From Mesocentrotus franciscanus (taxonomy: Eukaryota > Echinodermata > Echinoidea > Camarodonta > Strongylocentrotidae): a stretch of DNA of 64,000 nucleotides. Location of the stretch: positions 36,551,829-36,615,828 of the forward strand of contig CP137672.1 of assembly GCA_037976565.1 (NCBI GenBank), given 5' to 3'. The translations under genes and the position numbers were made by a program. Shown piece by piece: positions 32,900 through 45,495 of the stretch (position 1 is the first letter of the stretch; every line of letters begins with the position of its first letter). The notes below the pieces were generated by a model, which had not been told where the DNA came from, did not search any database, and saw only the letters and a list, made by a program, of their open reading frames with translations.

Positions 32900-35490
32900 T
32901 CAATTCTCCAAAAATATGCTGACGTCATAATATGCGAATTCGTATTTTGAGTTTCAAGGCCATTATGATGACGTCGATCTACTTGATGGCCAAATGAGAC
33001 ATGAAATCATATCTCCGACCCATACTCTATCCAAATATGGAAAAGGTTTGAGGTTCCGTGCATCCAAAAGAGCTACAATGGATTGTTTATAGGCATGTTT
33101 TTGCCCATATATGCTATGTATTAAAAGAGCTCGCGCGCACGGACATTTAACTTAAATGGACGCTCATTCCCTTATTAATGGTCATAAAGAGATAAGCATG
33201 GTATCAAATTGTTCGAAAAAAAATGAGGAATATCGTGTCAAAAAAAATCTAGGAGGAATTATTTTGCGTTCGGCCGTGACGAACGAAAAGCGCGCATGCG
33301 TGTGCGTGACTTTATGAAATGCTAATGCTAATAATGGCGTACATGCGCGTTTTTGACCTGAAATTGACCGGACGGATATTGACCTTGATCATGATAAATA
33401 TGAATGAGAAGTGACTTTTCGTTATGAAGATACATTGTATGATCAAGAGTAGATTTCAAAAAATTTTACAAAATGGCACCTAGATTACGTCATCAGTCAA
33501 GGTCAAGGTTGAAAACGTTATTTAGATTTTTCCATATGCCTATACATATGTATGCCAAATTTCAAGGGATTTGATTTAGCCATTTTCAAATTATCTTGCT
33601 AACAAAAAAGTGATTGGAAATAAGAAAAATAAACTATTAGTGTGCCAAATTTCATGTCTATACAAAGCATTGTTTTAGAGAAACCATGTACAGTATATTT
33701 GACCTTTAACCTTAAAATCTAAATAACATAATGAAATTTTTTATATCAACATGCAACATTTCAAGTCAATTGCGACCAATATACCAAAATACTCCACATA
33801 GACATTACACGTATACGGAATATGGAATTTTCAAATCACATTTTGTAGTTAAAATATCACCATGATCTCATTATCTGATTTTAAAAAAAATATGATTTCC
33901 TGTGTAGGAAATTGTCCCAGCTACAACATATCCGGCTGGCAGAAAATCGAGCAAAATAATCGAGATATTGCTCAAACAAGACTGGAATGTAGAATGAAGA
34001 TTTCAGAAAAAGTCACCTCCCATAGATATAACACGCAAAATTAGGCATTTTATTACATTGTTTGTGATTGTATATGATAATATGTTATAATAGTCGAAGA
34101 AGATCATAAAATCAAATTTAAAACGACGGCAAAAAAAAAAAAAAAATGACCCACGAATCGAACTTGGGTCGCCGGAATGGGAGGCAAGTGCTATGACCAC
34201 TATACCAAAATAATCCACATAGACATTACACGTGAACGGAAAATGGAATTCTCAAATCCCACTTTGCAAGTGAAATATGAGCATGATCCCGGCATCTGAT
34301 CGAAAAATAAAGGGCACACAGTGATAGCTTATTGTCTCAGCTACAACATACTCAAGCTCAGCGAAAACAAAACTAAAACGACGGAGATATTGCTCGCGAA
34401 AGACAGGAATGTAGAATCCAGTTTTGAAAAAAGTCATGTCCCATAGAGAATACACGCAAAATGTGAAAAATTGACATGCCTCCTTTAATCGCAAAAATAC
34501 GCCATGATGCCTTTGTCAAAATGAAAAATCGTGGTGACTGCATTTGTAGAAAATTGTCTCAGCTAGAACATATCAAAATTTGGAAGAAAATCGATCAATA
34601 TTTACAGAGATACAATCAATTTTCCAAAAATATGCTGACGTCATAATATGCAAATTGAAATTTTGAGTTCGGAGGCCATTATGATGACGTCATGAGTTAA
34701 TTGAGGGTCAAATGAGACATGAAATCATATCTCCGACTCATAATCTATCCAAATATGAAAAAAATTGGGAGTTCCCATCCATTCTGAAGAGTTACAATGA
34801 ATTTTATATAGGCATGTTTTTGCCCATATATGCTTTGTATTACAAGAGCTCGCGCGCACGTACATTTATCTTGAATGGACGCTCATCTTGTTATTAATGG
34901 TCATAAAGAGATAAACATGGTATCAAATTGTTTGGAAAATTATGGAAAATATCATGAAAAAAAAAATGGGGACTCTATGTTGTATAATGGTGTTACGCGC
35001 GAAAACGCGCGCGCTTTTGCGTGTGCGCTGTTTTTTATAAAATGCTTAAAATGGCCTAAAACATATGCAAAATGAATTAGAGACGATTTTAAGCATTTTA
35101 AAATTTTGCGCGCACGCTCACGCGCGACGTACGCATGCGCGCGTTTTTGACCTGAAATTGACCGGACAGATATTGACCTGATCATGATAAATATGAATGA
35201 GAAACGAATTTTCGTTATGAAGATATAATCATGAGTAGATTTTCAGAAAATTTTACAAAATGGCGCCTAGATGACGTCATCATTCAAGGTCAAGGTTAAA
35301 AACCTTATTTTGCTTTGTCTATATACCTACTTATACATATGTATGCCAAATTTCAAGGCATTTGATTTAGCCATTTTCAAGTTATCTCGCTAACAAAAAA
35401 GTGATTGGAAATAAGAAAAATAAATAAATAATAATAAATAAAGGCAATTCTAACGAAAACATAAGGTGGTCTGTATTATATACAGCCCAC
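32900..35490 (+). repeat. Nested long direct repeats in intron 1 of gene 1
   Basis: About 700 bp at 32910-33620 (atgctgacgtcataatatgc ... gtgattggaaataagaaaaata) recurs at 34630-35420. Between them a 270-bp unit (ctccacatagacattacacg ... cccatagatataacacgcaaaat) occurs twice, at 33790-34042 and 34210-34460. The block ends at 35461-35493 in a hairpin AGGTGGTCTGTATTATATACAGCCCACCT. It is likely a composite of old non-autonomous transposons. Confidence 0.75.
34140..34203 (-). repeat. tRNA-Gly-like SINE head or tRNA pseudogene
   Basis: On the minus strand TATAGTGGTCATAGCACTTG ... GACCCAAGTTCGATTC has A and B boxes, a Gly(CCC)-like anticodon loop, and a poly-T run immediately after. The acceptor ends do not pair, so it is not a functional tRNA. 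Confidence 0.55.
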
Positions 35491-35493
35491 CTG

Positions 35494-37376
35494 AAAATAA
35501 TAGTAATAGTCATAGTAATTGAAAAAAATATATAAGATAAGATTTGTAAGGCATCTCAAATTCACTTGAAATAAGATGATCAAGGCGTACTATAGTATAG
35601 TCCGTTGTCGGGCACCCCCCCCCCCCTTTTTTTGGCTCCACTACTATTTCAATCACCCTATCTTTACAGGACAATTTGTTGGAGGTAAACCAATTAAAAT
35701 CTATTCAATAACAGGCTCACCACAAATTATTGAAGAAATTTGTAAAACCCAACAAAAATAACAATACTAATACACTACAGTGGTCAATACTCATAGAGGG
35801 TCAAGAACTTATGATTGTATCTACCATGAAGGATTGACCATCCAAACACTTTTCTTTCAACAATTTTTGAGTCTCCTTGGTTTGGTGAGGTCACCTGAGT
35901 GTTCTTACATACCTGGTAGTAATCCTCCTCATTCAATTACCTAAGTACTGATTTCTATGATATACCGGTAACTCTGTCAACATCCTACTATTAGTCTGTA
36001 TATACAGACTCTGTTGGTTTTTTGATGAAAGTTGAAAAATTGGAAAGATCAGTGTAAGTTTGAGGAATACCTAACAGCACAAGAAGGTCCTTATCTTCTG
36101 AAGTTGTGAGAAATTGAAAAAAATAACAACCTTATGATTGGCCATGCCAATTTTTCTCTGTATATCAGGAATTTCTTACATTTCCAAAGAATATATTTTC
36201 TCACATCTGTGCCCTAGATATAAATAATATACCTTTTCATAACGACCCCTGTATGAAGTTAAAGAGAGTTAAAGAATTAGAAAGGCTTCATCAGCAATCA
36301 AGAAGATGACTATTTTTCCTTGTTGATATACTTACTGATATATCATTTTCGAAAAGTAGAACATAATTTGCCCTTAGAAGAAAAAAGATTAAAATATTTT
36401 TGCAACTGACATGTATAGTATGTGAAAATCTAAATTTGTACATATTCCCAGTGTTTTATTTGTATTCCTTTAGCTAAACTGTCACCAGGCTAGGTATATA
36501 TTCTCGAACTGTCAGTGTAAGTCTGTAACCCTTCCCAATTTCAAGAAAATCAGTGGAAATTATACCAGCACAAAAGCTCTGATCTTAATCATCACACATC
36601 TACACTGTAGTCTGATAGATCTGGTAGTCTAGTCAGTCTAGTCAAGTTTCTGTTTGAAGTTTTTATATCTAATCTGATATTGTTAATGACAAATTTACAT
36701 CAGCAATATAAATAAAATGTCAAAAATTTTGCTTGCTTGATAGCAAAATGTAGAAACTGGAAACCTGATATTCAGCCAAGTTTGGCCCAAAGCCAAACAC
36801 CTATATCTTGTCATTTTCAAATTTGAGGGCATTTGATGGCATTTCTGGAGCAATCACTTCAGAGGGCATTTTCCCGATGATATTCTTCCAGGGCCACACA
36901 ACCATTAACAAAAAAAATTAACAAATTATTTTTCCACCTTTCTGCGAACTAAATGATAAAGCATCTCTGCCAATGTATTTGGGAGCCTAAAAATCTGTTT
37001 GTCATCAAGAACTTTTCATTTAAATTAATCTAGATATAAAATTTGATTGAGCTGAATAGTATCTCAATCGGAAGGCCCAACATGGGAGAGTTTCTCAACT
37101 TTCAAAACTAATCTATAACTCCTTTCGATCCTCAGCCCAAGCGACCAAATCCCTTGCCAGCCCCACCCACCCCCTTCCCAGCTGATCACGATCACCGGCC
37201 GACAACCATATGCACGTGTGTAAACGGTCTCAAATTGTGAATAACCGAATATAATTTATGTAAATAATTCACTCTTATCTAATGACAAAATGCATCGCCT
37301 TTCGCCTTGAAATAAACTGTAATATTGATTTAAAAAATAACTAGGGGGGCCTATACTGAATCTGGATCGGATTTAC
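35494..37376. other. Intron 1 of gene 1, promoter-proximal part
   Basis: AT-rich, with poly-C/poly-T at 35612-35632. No repeats or exons recognised. Confidence 0.45.
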
Positions 37377-37436
37377 CTTCAAGAATGTATCATACTGCTT
37401 TGATGTTATTCCCAGTTTTTCAGCTTCTGTTGCCAT
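37377..37436 (-). CDS. SEC14L2-like: SEC14L gene 1 exon 1 (start)
   Basis: ATG at 37436, encoding MATEAEKLGITSKQYDTFLK. It has exactly 20 codons and a phase-0 donor (AAG/GTAAAT), as in gene 2 (MEAGAADLKLSPKQREQLAK), which supports the start. Confidence 0.88.
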
Positions 37437-38244
37437 TTTAAATCGCTCCTTTATCCGTTCCTCAAGCGATTGTGAACCGAGCCGGTGCAGTGACTAGCTG
37501 TGGATGTAGTAGTATGGTTCTATCTCTATGTAGTCAAGTATGTTGCATGGGCGCTGGGCGGCTGCCGATGAAACTGATTAGAAGAATGGAACCAAGAGAT
37601 CATGCGTGTGACGTGATCAAAAGAATTTAGAAATGAAATTGAAATAGCCTTTCCCACAAAAGTTTTCAGCTCCCTGGTCAGCCGTACGACAGTAGCTCTT
37701 CTTACGCTCTGAACCGCTTCGAAAAGATAGTCGAAAGATAAACAACTCTAACTCTCAGCTCGTCAAATGCACAGTACAGTCCCAGCACTGCACTTAGTCT
37801 ACAGGCAAAATCCTCATCAGTCTTTCGTGAGGAATAGAGAGTCTGAAACGTGTAAGAATAAAGAATATGGAGACTTCACGGTATATTGTACTTCACAGAT
37901 CCCGTACTATACTACTCCTGACAAGGCTATATACTGAAAAAGTAAAGCTAGGCTCAAAAATGTATGGATTTGTATTTTTAAGTGTGAAATAGTGTTTATG
38001 TATGCAGACTATACTGCACGCTTCAATGCAATTAATTCATACAATTAGCGGGTCTAGCGGATCCAGTCGTTTCATGTAATATACATGAAAGTTCTGGTTA
38101 GACAATTGCTCAATTAAGCAGGAGCGGCTGGTGCATGCACGAATATGTGCGAGTGATATTTGGCCTTGACTGCATGAGCTGAGTTGCTGCAATGAAATCC
38201 TGATTTTTCCAATATTGTCATTATTGTGGTCATCTTTTAGAGTT
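37437..38244. promoter_or_regulatory. Shared interval between divergent SEC14L genes
   Basis: 808 bases separate the two ATG codons, so both 5' UTRs and promoters must lie here unless upstream UTR exons exist. GC rises near both ends. A fragment of the repeat seen at 19730-19825 (ctcctgacaaggc ... gcagac) sits at about 37885-38010. A CTTTTAG before the gene 2 ATG could be a UTR splice acceptor. I see no clear TATA box. Confidence 0.55.
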
Positions 38245-38304
38245 ATGGAAGCAGGAGCAGCAGACCTCAAGTTGTCTCCCAAACAACGAGAACAGTTGGC
38301 CAAG
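38245..38304 (+). CDS. SEC14L2-like: SEC14L gene 2 exon 1 (start)
   Basis: MEAGAADLKLSPKQREQLAK, comparable to 'GDLSPRQKEALAK' of human SEC14L2. Donor AAG/GTATGA. Confidence 0.92.
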
Positions 38305-41300
38305 GTATGATGTATGAGTGTTAGTCAGTGAAGCCCAGTCTCTTGAATTGACCTCGGTAGTCGGTTACGCCGGTATAAGCAGTTGATTTCCGCCCGGCCG
38401 CAAGGGCGGAGCTCCCTGACCCCGTTGCGCTGCTGGTAAAGCTGTAGATGCTCGGCCCGACCCGCGCCCGCATAGTAATATGTGCACTGCACTGTGCACT
38501 GTGCAGTCTTATAATTGAATTGAATTGATTCGGTTTATTGCAATAAAAGAACATGCAGCTGGAAAGCTGAAATTGCTCAATTTACAAAGTCAATGGCCGC
38601 TAATGCGCAATCATATCCATACTTTGACCCGTAACTCCGGCGTACTAAAACAGACCTAAAATCAAGTAAATATTCATGTTTTCTTTAACTCCAGGAAGCT
38701 CCGACGCCGACGCCAAAGGCGTTGGAGCTTCAGCCCAAGAACCCGGAACGCGAAATTTACAGCGATTGGGGTGACATTATGTCAAAATATGCAAAGCGAT
38801 TCATTACAATTTTGACTTACTAGGTTTCTTGACTCCTCTGGGCATCTGGCCGACCACTTGAAATTATAATTTGAAGAAGTCTTCGATGGGAAAATGGGGG
38901 AGATTCTTTGTCATATATTTTTTAAACCCAACGATTCATCCATGTTGTAGCGTCGATTCAACATGGCGAACAGAAAGTACGCATGCGCGGTAGCAATATT
39001 CGCTCGATGTCCAGAGGAGTCAAGAAACCTAGTAAGTCAAAATTGTAATGAATCGCTTTGCATATTTTGACATAATGTCACCCCAATCGCTGTAAATTTC
39101 GCGTTCCAGGTTCTTGGGCTGAAGCTCCGACGCCTACGGCGTCGGCGTCGGAGCTTCCTGGAGTTATGTTTTCTTCAATTCAAATAATGCCATGGCCATG
39201 ATTTAAAAGTCGTTATGTTTCTTACCTGGATCATGTCAATTTTCTTATCTTTTGGGGAGTATTTTTCCTAAAAATGAAGACTTATAATATACACTTTCTC
39301 ACAGGATTCACGGCAAACTGCTGCACAATACACGTACTGACGGTGGGTTGAGCGCGCATCCCATCGTCGGTACAGTATGAAAAATGGATAAATGTGATGT
39401 CACTACTGACATTCAAGGAATAGAGAAAACATGCATCTTATCTTATAAACAATAGAGAGGGAAAAGATACGAATAAAAGAAGAGAGGGGGAGAGGGAGGA
39501 CAAGAATAAAGGGAGGATAAAATAGTTAAAAATAAGATCAAGGAATAGGGAATATCCACGATAAATAGATTTGCATAACAAAGTGAACTGCATTATAGAT
39601 TATTGAAGATCATTGCATATTTAAGTGAAATCTCACAATAAGTACCATAGCCATAAAAAGTGAGAGAGATGATATTGACAATAAATAGTTGATATATATA
39701 GCTGCATTACAATGAAGAATTCAAAATGACTGACAGAGAAGGAATAGTTGATAGACTATATCTCTGCGTTCTACAAAATGGAATGTCAAGACTTTGAGAG
39801 TTTCGAAGTTGTAACGTACGGGACTGCGATTGCCTAGTGGGGGGCAAAAAGTTGTAACTGTTATATTTATAATCATGGCTTGGTGATTTATGAAATAAGA
39901 TATTGATATCACCACCATGCATTTACCTGTGTGGAAAGCCATGTAAACAAAATCTAAAATGTAGATGAATCATCCATCCCCACACATGACCTGATGCCAG
40001 ATATGGCCATGGCCATGGCTATGAACACCCGGTTCCCGCCTATGTAAATGAACACTAAATTTATCACTTGAAAAGTCAGCATCAAATTGGCAATGCTAAA
40101 TCAGCCTTTTTACTGTCTGTATTTGAGGGCTGAATAACAATTTTTTTGCCTGGTACTTTCCATTCTTAAAGAAAAGTATGTACATGTAGGCATGATTCAG
40201 ATACTTTCCCTTCCACATATGAATTTTTGATAAAATCTTGTAACAGTCAATCCACAAATTGCTGTGATTGCACCCTAGGGAGCAGACGTGTATAACTGAG
40301 GTTTGTGAAATATCAGGCAAATATTCCTACTCGGTATGTTACCAGATTTTGTAACTTTAAATCCCTTGGCCTATTTCTTATTAAAAAATATTAAGATTCT
40401 GGAAATCATCAGTTCTCTCTGTGTTTTTTATTTATCATAAACCAGTTTCGTGAGAAGGTGTCAGATGTTCTTCAGCCATACCACAATGATTATTGGCTTC
40501 TCAGATTCCTTAAAGGTAAGTGGTGTCTTTATTAGAGGGCCATGTTTATATGAAAAATGTTATAAAAAGCCCCAAATACTTCCCCCCCCCCCCTATCGGT
40601 GAATCAAGTGTAACTATTACAGGAGCTTATATCAACTATTAATTAACATATTATAGATGACAAGTTTTATGATACAGGACCCTGACAATAACTGTGGCGC
40701 TATGGCAGATCGACTCTAAGATTGGTGTAACTAAGTGTGAACATTTGTTGATGATAGACATAAAGCCATCATTTTCTTTGTGGCTTTTGTCAATATGCAG
40801 TTCAAATTTGATTGGAAAAGAAAACCCTAATAAGCAGATTTCTCTTATGTGTGAATCTTTAATTAGATAATTAGAACTTGTGACAGTCATTATGCAAGGC
40901 TCCACACTAACTTTTTGTTATGGCTCTGGATTGAACTTTTTAAAGTCTGTATGTGTTAGCCCTATGTTAACAAATTTGGGTCGTCCGAACTTATAGCGCC
41001 AATGTGTCCCGGGCACCTGATAGCGTCGAGACCTGCATTATGGTAGTTGCTTTGATTGAACTTTGAGGAACAGATGTGTGTAAATGAAGGTTTGTGAATT
41101 ATCAGGCAAACATATGAATGCTATGAGATGAGTTGTTGACAATTCAAATCACTTAAGGTACTATGTCCCATTTGCAGATCAAAAAAATTGAAAAGGTTAA
41201 ATTCCAACAGTATTTGAAAGACAATACTTATTTAGAACTTCCCTCAAAACGAAAGGGTTTGAAAATGGCTTTTGTGGGAAAATAATGACCATTAGTTGTC

Positions 41301-44300
41301 GAATTGACATAAGTGATTGCAATCACCTAAGTAATAGTCTGATTTTCAGACCCTTGTACCGAATGGTCATACGTTTTGTGCTGCACAAAGATTCAATCAG
41401 TTTAATTTTGGCCATTACAGAAAGTGGGTTATTGATGTAGACAAATGCTCATGTACCTGTTACAGCTCATTTTATGTATGTTATTACTAAAGAAAAAAAG
41501 ATGTCAGTCAGTCAACCAATAGTGTCTGACAGGGAAGTCTAGAAAGTAATCGGTTTCCTTGCATAATTTGAATACTAGGACACTGCTAACGTTTAAATTT
41601 AAAAGATAGGACGTACATGACATATTCATAATTCCTGCAAAGTTCTACAGAATTTGATGTTGGCTGCAAATGGGACATAGTATCTTTAAGGGATAGCTCA
41701 AATTGGTAATTTGTCATGTCAGTAGTAAGCATAATTCTTTTGTGGTTGGTCTATCAGGGGGGTGTTTCACAAAGACTAAGATCGACTTTAAGTTGGACTT
41801 AAGTATAACAGGCCGTTCATGCCACTGTTTGCTCTTACCATTTACTGGCATTTGTCTTTCAAGGGACGTACAAATCGTGGTCTCAAATCTACAGAGTTTA
41901 CATTTTTTGATAGTTCATTATTGAAGGAAAAAATATTATCTAAAGATTATAATTTAGAGACGAATGGGGATAGCAACCAATGGCATGAATGGCCTGCCAT
42001 ACTTAAGTCCAACTTAAAGTCGATCTTGGTCTTTGTGAAACACCCCCCAGAACTCATAGCTATCATGAATCAAGCATTCAGTAATCTCTTGCTTTTCTCT
42101 TCTCTGCTTCATGTATCAGTCTACAAAATATGTAATCAAGATTTGATTTCCTCATAATTCTCATAAAACATTTAACCTTTAATGATGTGCAATCAACTTG
42201 CATGTCAGGGTGAGTCTTCACTGACTAGAGTGAGGCATTGTCTTTGTGTTGTCCTGTGTTGTACCATGTTATGTATACATTCATTTACCTTATTGATATG
42301 ATGTTATTGTAAATATATTATCTCGTTGAGTTTTATTTTCAATAAATACAAAAATACAAAAAATACAAAACTTGCTATTAAAGTTCACATGAAATAGTGA
42401 GAGGTTGAAGATTACAATACAATACACCTTTTCACGGTTAAGGCGCCATCTTAATTTAAGATAAACAAACCATTGACCTCTAGAGGTCAGGGGTTTACGC
42501 GTAATTAAGATAGCGCCCATGCAAAAATGATGTGAGCACAGCGCAGGCAGTGATGTCATCAATGTTTTCAGATGCCTGCGCTGTGCGCTCACATCATATT
42601 TGCATGGGCGCTATCTTAATTAAACTGACCTCTGGAGGTCAGTGGGGTTAACATCTTTGATTATCTTAAATTATCTTAAATTAAGATGGCGCCCATTTCT
42701 GAGCATGCGCACTTTTGTAACCGTGAAAAGGTGTATTGGAATGTAAAAATATGATATCACCCATTCACCGTTGATATTGGCCCTTAGCCAATTGACATAG
42801 ACTTTAAAAATCTGGTGATATCATTTTGCAATTCTACAATTCTTTGTGAAATACACAGATATATTTGTTTGTCATGTCTCATTTCGATTTCAGCCCATCC
42901 ATCAGGCTTGGATTGGTTTATGCATTGTTTACCCTTGTGCATTCTTGAATCTTGATGTTCATGTAATCATCTTTCTCCTCTTCCCTCCTCCGTTTCCCTC
43001 CTCCTTTTTCTTCTTCTTCCGCCCCTCCTCATTCTTCTTCTTTCTCTTATCCTCCTTCTCCTTCATCTTGCTCTCTTTCTTCTTGCTCTCTTTCTTCTTT
43101 TTCACTTCTTTTTTCTTGTCCTGCTTTTGTCCTCCTCCTTTTCCCCCGTTTGTTGTATCTTTTTCCATGCAGCCAGAAATTTCAACCTGAAGAAATCAGA
43201 GAGCATGTTTAGAAAGGTATGAAAAGACTGATTTTAAATCCAAAATGTGCTTTTTTCATCAGATTGAGTTTCCTACCTTTTACTTTTACCCATGTATTTG
43301 CCATGCACCACTGAATTTAATTTTATCTGATAGTTATCCTCATACAACTGTTTCAAGTTCAGTAAAATGTTTACTGCTAGAGCCAGATGGCAAAGTAAAT
43401 AAGGGTCTGCCTTAAAGGGCAAGTCCACTCCAAAAATAACTTACTTTCAATAAAAGCCGAAAAATCAGAGCAAAATCGGATAACTAATAAGAAAGTTATG
43501 ATTTTTTGAAAAATTATGTAAAACTATGGAACAATGAGAATCACGACACAAATTGCCAAGATGGTTATCAGTTTGTGACGTCATGTCCTCACAACTTATC
43601 AATTGCTTTATATAGTTTAATCCCATTAATTTCCCTTTTATCCCCAAAACTTGATTTCCCATGCCTTTGCCCAGGTTATATGATTTGTATCATATTGCGT
43701 GCATGACATTTCCCAAAAACTTTTATGAATTTTGAAGAATTGATACTATTTTCTGAATATTGTATTTCATAATTATTGATTTTTATATAAATAGTTTATC
43801 AAAATTCAAATTTTTCATGATTTAACTGGACAAAATTACTCTTTATTTGTGCATCCACACAAAAACATATTACTAACAATCTAACTTGGATGCTGGTGTG
43901 AAGAAATAAGATTCTTAGGGTGAAAATAGGAAATTTATATTATCAATATAAAGAAAATAATTAGTGGATAGTGAGGACCATACGTCACAGACTCATGAGT
44001 GAGTTGCAAATTTGTGTAGTGATTTTCAAAGTTTTTCATGTCATTAAAAATTCATAACTTTCTTATTACCGGTAGTTATCCGATTTTGCTCAAACTTTTT
44101 TTGTGATTGGTTTGTCTGATTTTTCTGGTTCTATTGAAAGTAAGTTATTTTTGGAGTGGACTTGGCCTTTAAAGGTAAAGACCAGTTTTGGAAACGCCTC
44201 CCTCTCACTTGGGCTTTAATACATGCAAGTCTTTACACTGTAGTCAGATGACTTAGAAGACAATTAAATATGTACTTACTGGTACTGACATGTATAGTGG

Positions 44301-45458
44301 TTGAGTACTATTTGTCTTCATGTAAACAAAATCATTGTGTGAAATAACTCCATCAGGAATTTGAATATAGTAACGATGTAAAAAGTCCAATTGGTTTCCC
44401 TTATCAAGCAAGTGTATTTTCTAGTTGCATACGTTCAGTATACATGTACCTGTATTTATCAGATGATCACAGTCTTAATTTGTGTGTTGTATAATGTGTA
44501 TAATATTGGTTGAGCACCCTTGTTTCCATTTACTAAAAATGCTAATAGGAAATCAAACATTAAATCATATTTTAAGTTGGTACATGTATATAGTTGCATT
44601 CCCTTCATGAATTATTACATTTTGATACATCGTTATTATTATTATATCTTTACTCCTTTTTTTCTTCCTCAGAATGTTTTATGGAGAGAGGAGAATAAGG
44701 TCAGCCAACTATGTTCTGAATACAAAGAACCAGAGGTAAATACAACTTTGATGTCAGTGAAGAATCTGAACTGGAGAACACATCCCTCCCCCTCCCTCCC
44801 CCTCCTCAACTCCCCCAGCCCCCTACCCTTGTTTTGCAACTCTTGTTTTGCTGTTTATTTCTTTCTACATAGATCCTTTATACAGGTGTATGTAGAAATA
44901 TTTCATTCTTATCTACTGTATAAATACAGAAACGGACCCTGTACAATTTGTCCTAACACATTTACACAAATTATTTATAAGCAGAAGCATTTAGTTGCTC
45001 CATTTACTGCTGGAATTGTAATTTTGTATATAAAATACAGGTATGACTCTTGAGTTTCAAACATTCAAGTGACGTGTCCATAGTCAGAAGCAATGCTGAT
45101 ATTCACAACTCTTGTAATCATACCAATCATAGCTTAATTCGAATTTCTCAGCTAATTATTGTCATTTTCAAATGTGTTTGTATTTTGGGCATGCATTTCA
45201 AAGTGTGCAATGTCATATTCATGTATATATGGCTCTAGTATGATTTTCCAATTGAGTTTCTTCAGTTTCCAAGTGATTTTTTTTCATTGACATTTTTATT
45301 TTCATTTTTTTACAAATTGTTTTGTACTACTTTGTTTTTGTTTTCTATTTTTCCCCCCTCTCTTTTTTTAAAATAAAAACAATCCACAATCTAATTCTTT
45401 CATTCACTTTCTCACTCTCTTTTTCCATCTCCCCTTCTTCTTTCTTTCCTATTTATTG

Positions 45459-45495
<37 letters not shown>

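Larger units (their letters stand above)
3296..37436 (-). pseudogene. SEC14L2-like: SEC14-like protein gene 1 (CRAL-TRIO + GOLD), 12 exons, frameshifted in exon 11
   Basis: Family role: cytosolic lipid-transfer or sensing protein. The CRAL-TRIO pocket binds hydrophobic ligands such as tocopherols, squalene or phosphoinositides, and the GOLD domain is for protein or membrane contacts. Coding exons (minus strand, 1 to 12): 37377-37436, 25297-25366, 24214-24257, 13376-13438, 10877-10970, 9698-9792, 8979-9074, 8063-8207, 7168-7271, 5951-6099, 5142-5291, 3296-3453. All introns are GT-AG. Motifs include YHDDYWLRRFLR (CRAL-TRIO-N), GFGKDGRPIFLDP and VYWGG of the lipid domain, and FDNSYSWTRSKK of GOLD. 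The spliced length is 1228 nt, not a multiple of three. Exon 11 is 150 nt against 152 in the neighbour, and the conserved frame changes near 5208/5209, so translation would stop early in exon 12. It is a recent pseudogene, a truncated protein or an assembly indel. There is no PRELI domain, so it is SEC14L2/3/4-like rather than SEC14L1-like. Confidence 0.85.

Noticed and set aside
42846..43190. 114-codon phenylalanine/serine-rich open frame
   Set aside because: Compositional product of the polypyrimidine tract before exon 3 of gene 2.
44520..45053. 177-codon open frame on the plus strand
   Set aside because: It contains real exon 4 (44673-44735), but the rest reads through both splice sites into intron. 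The paralogue has the same 63-nt exon.
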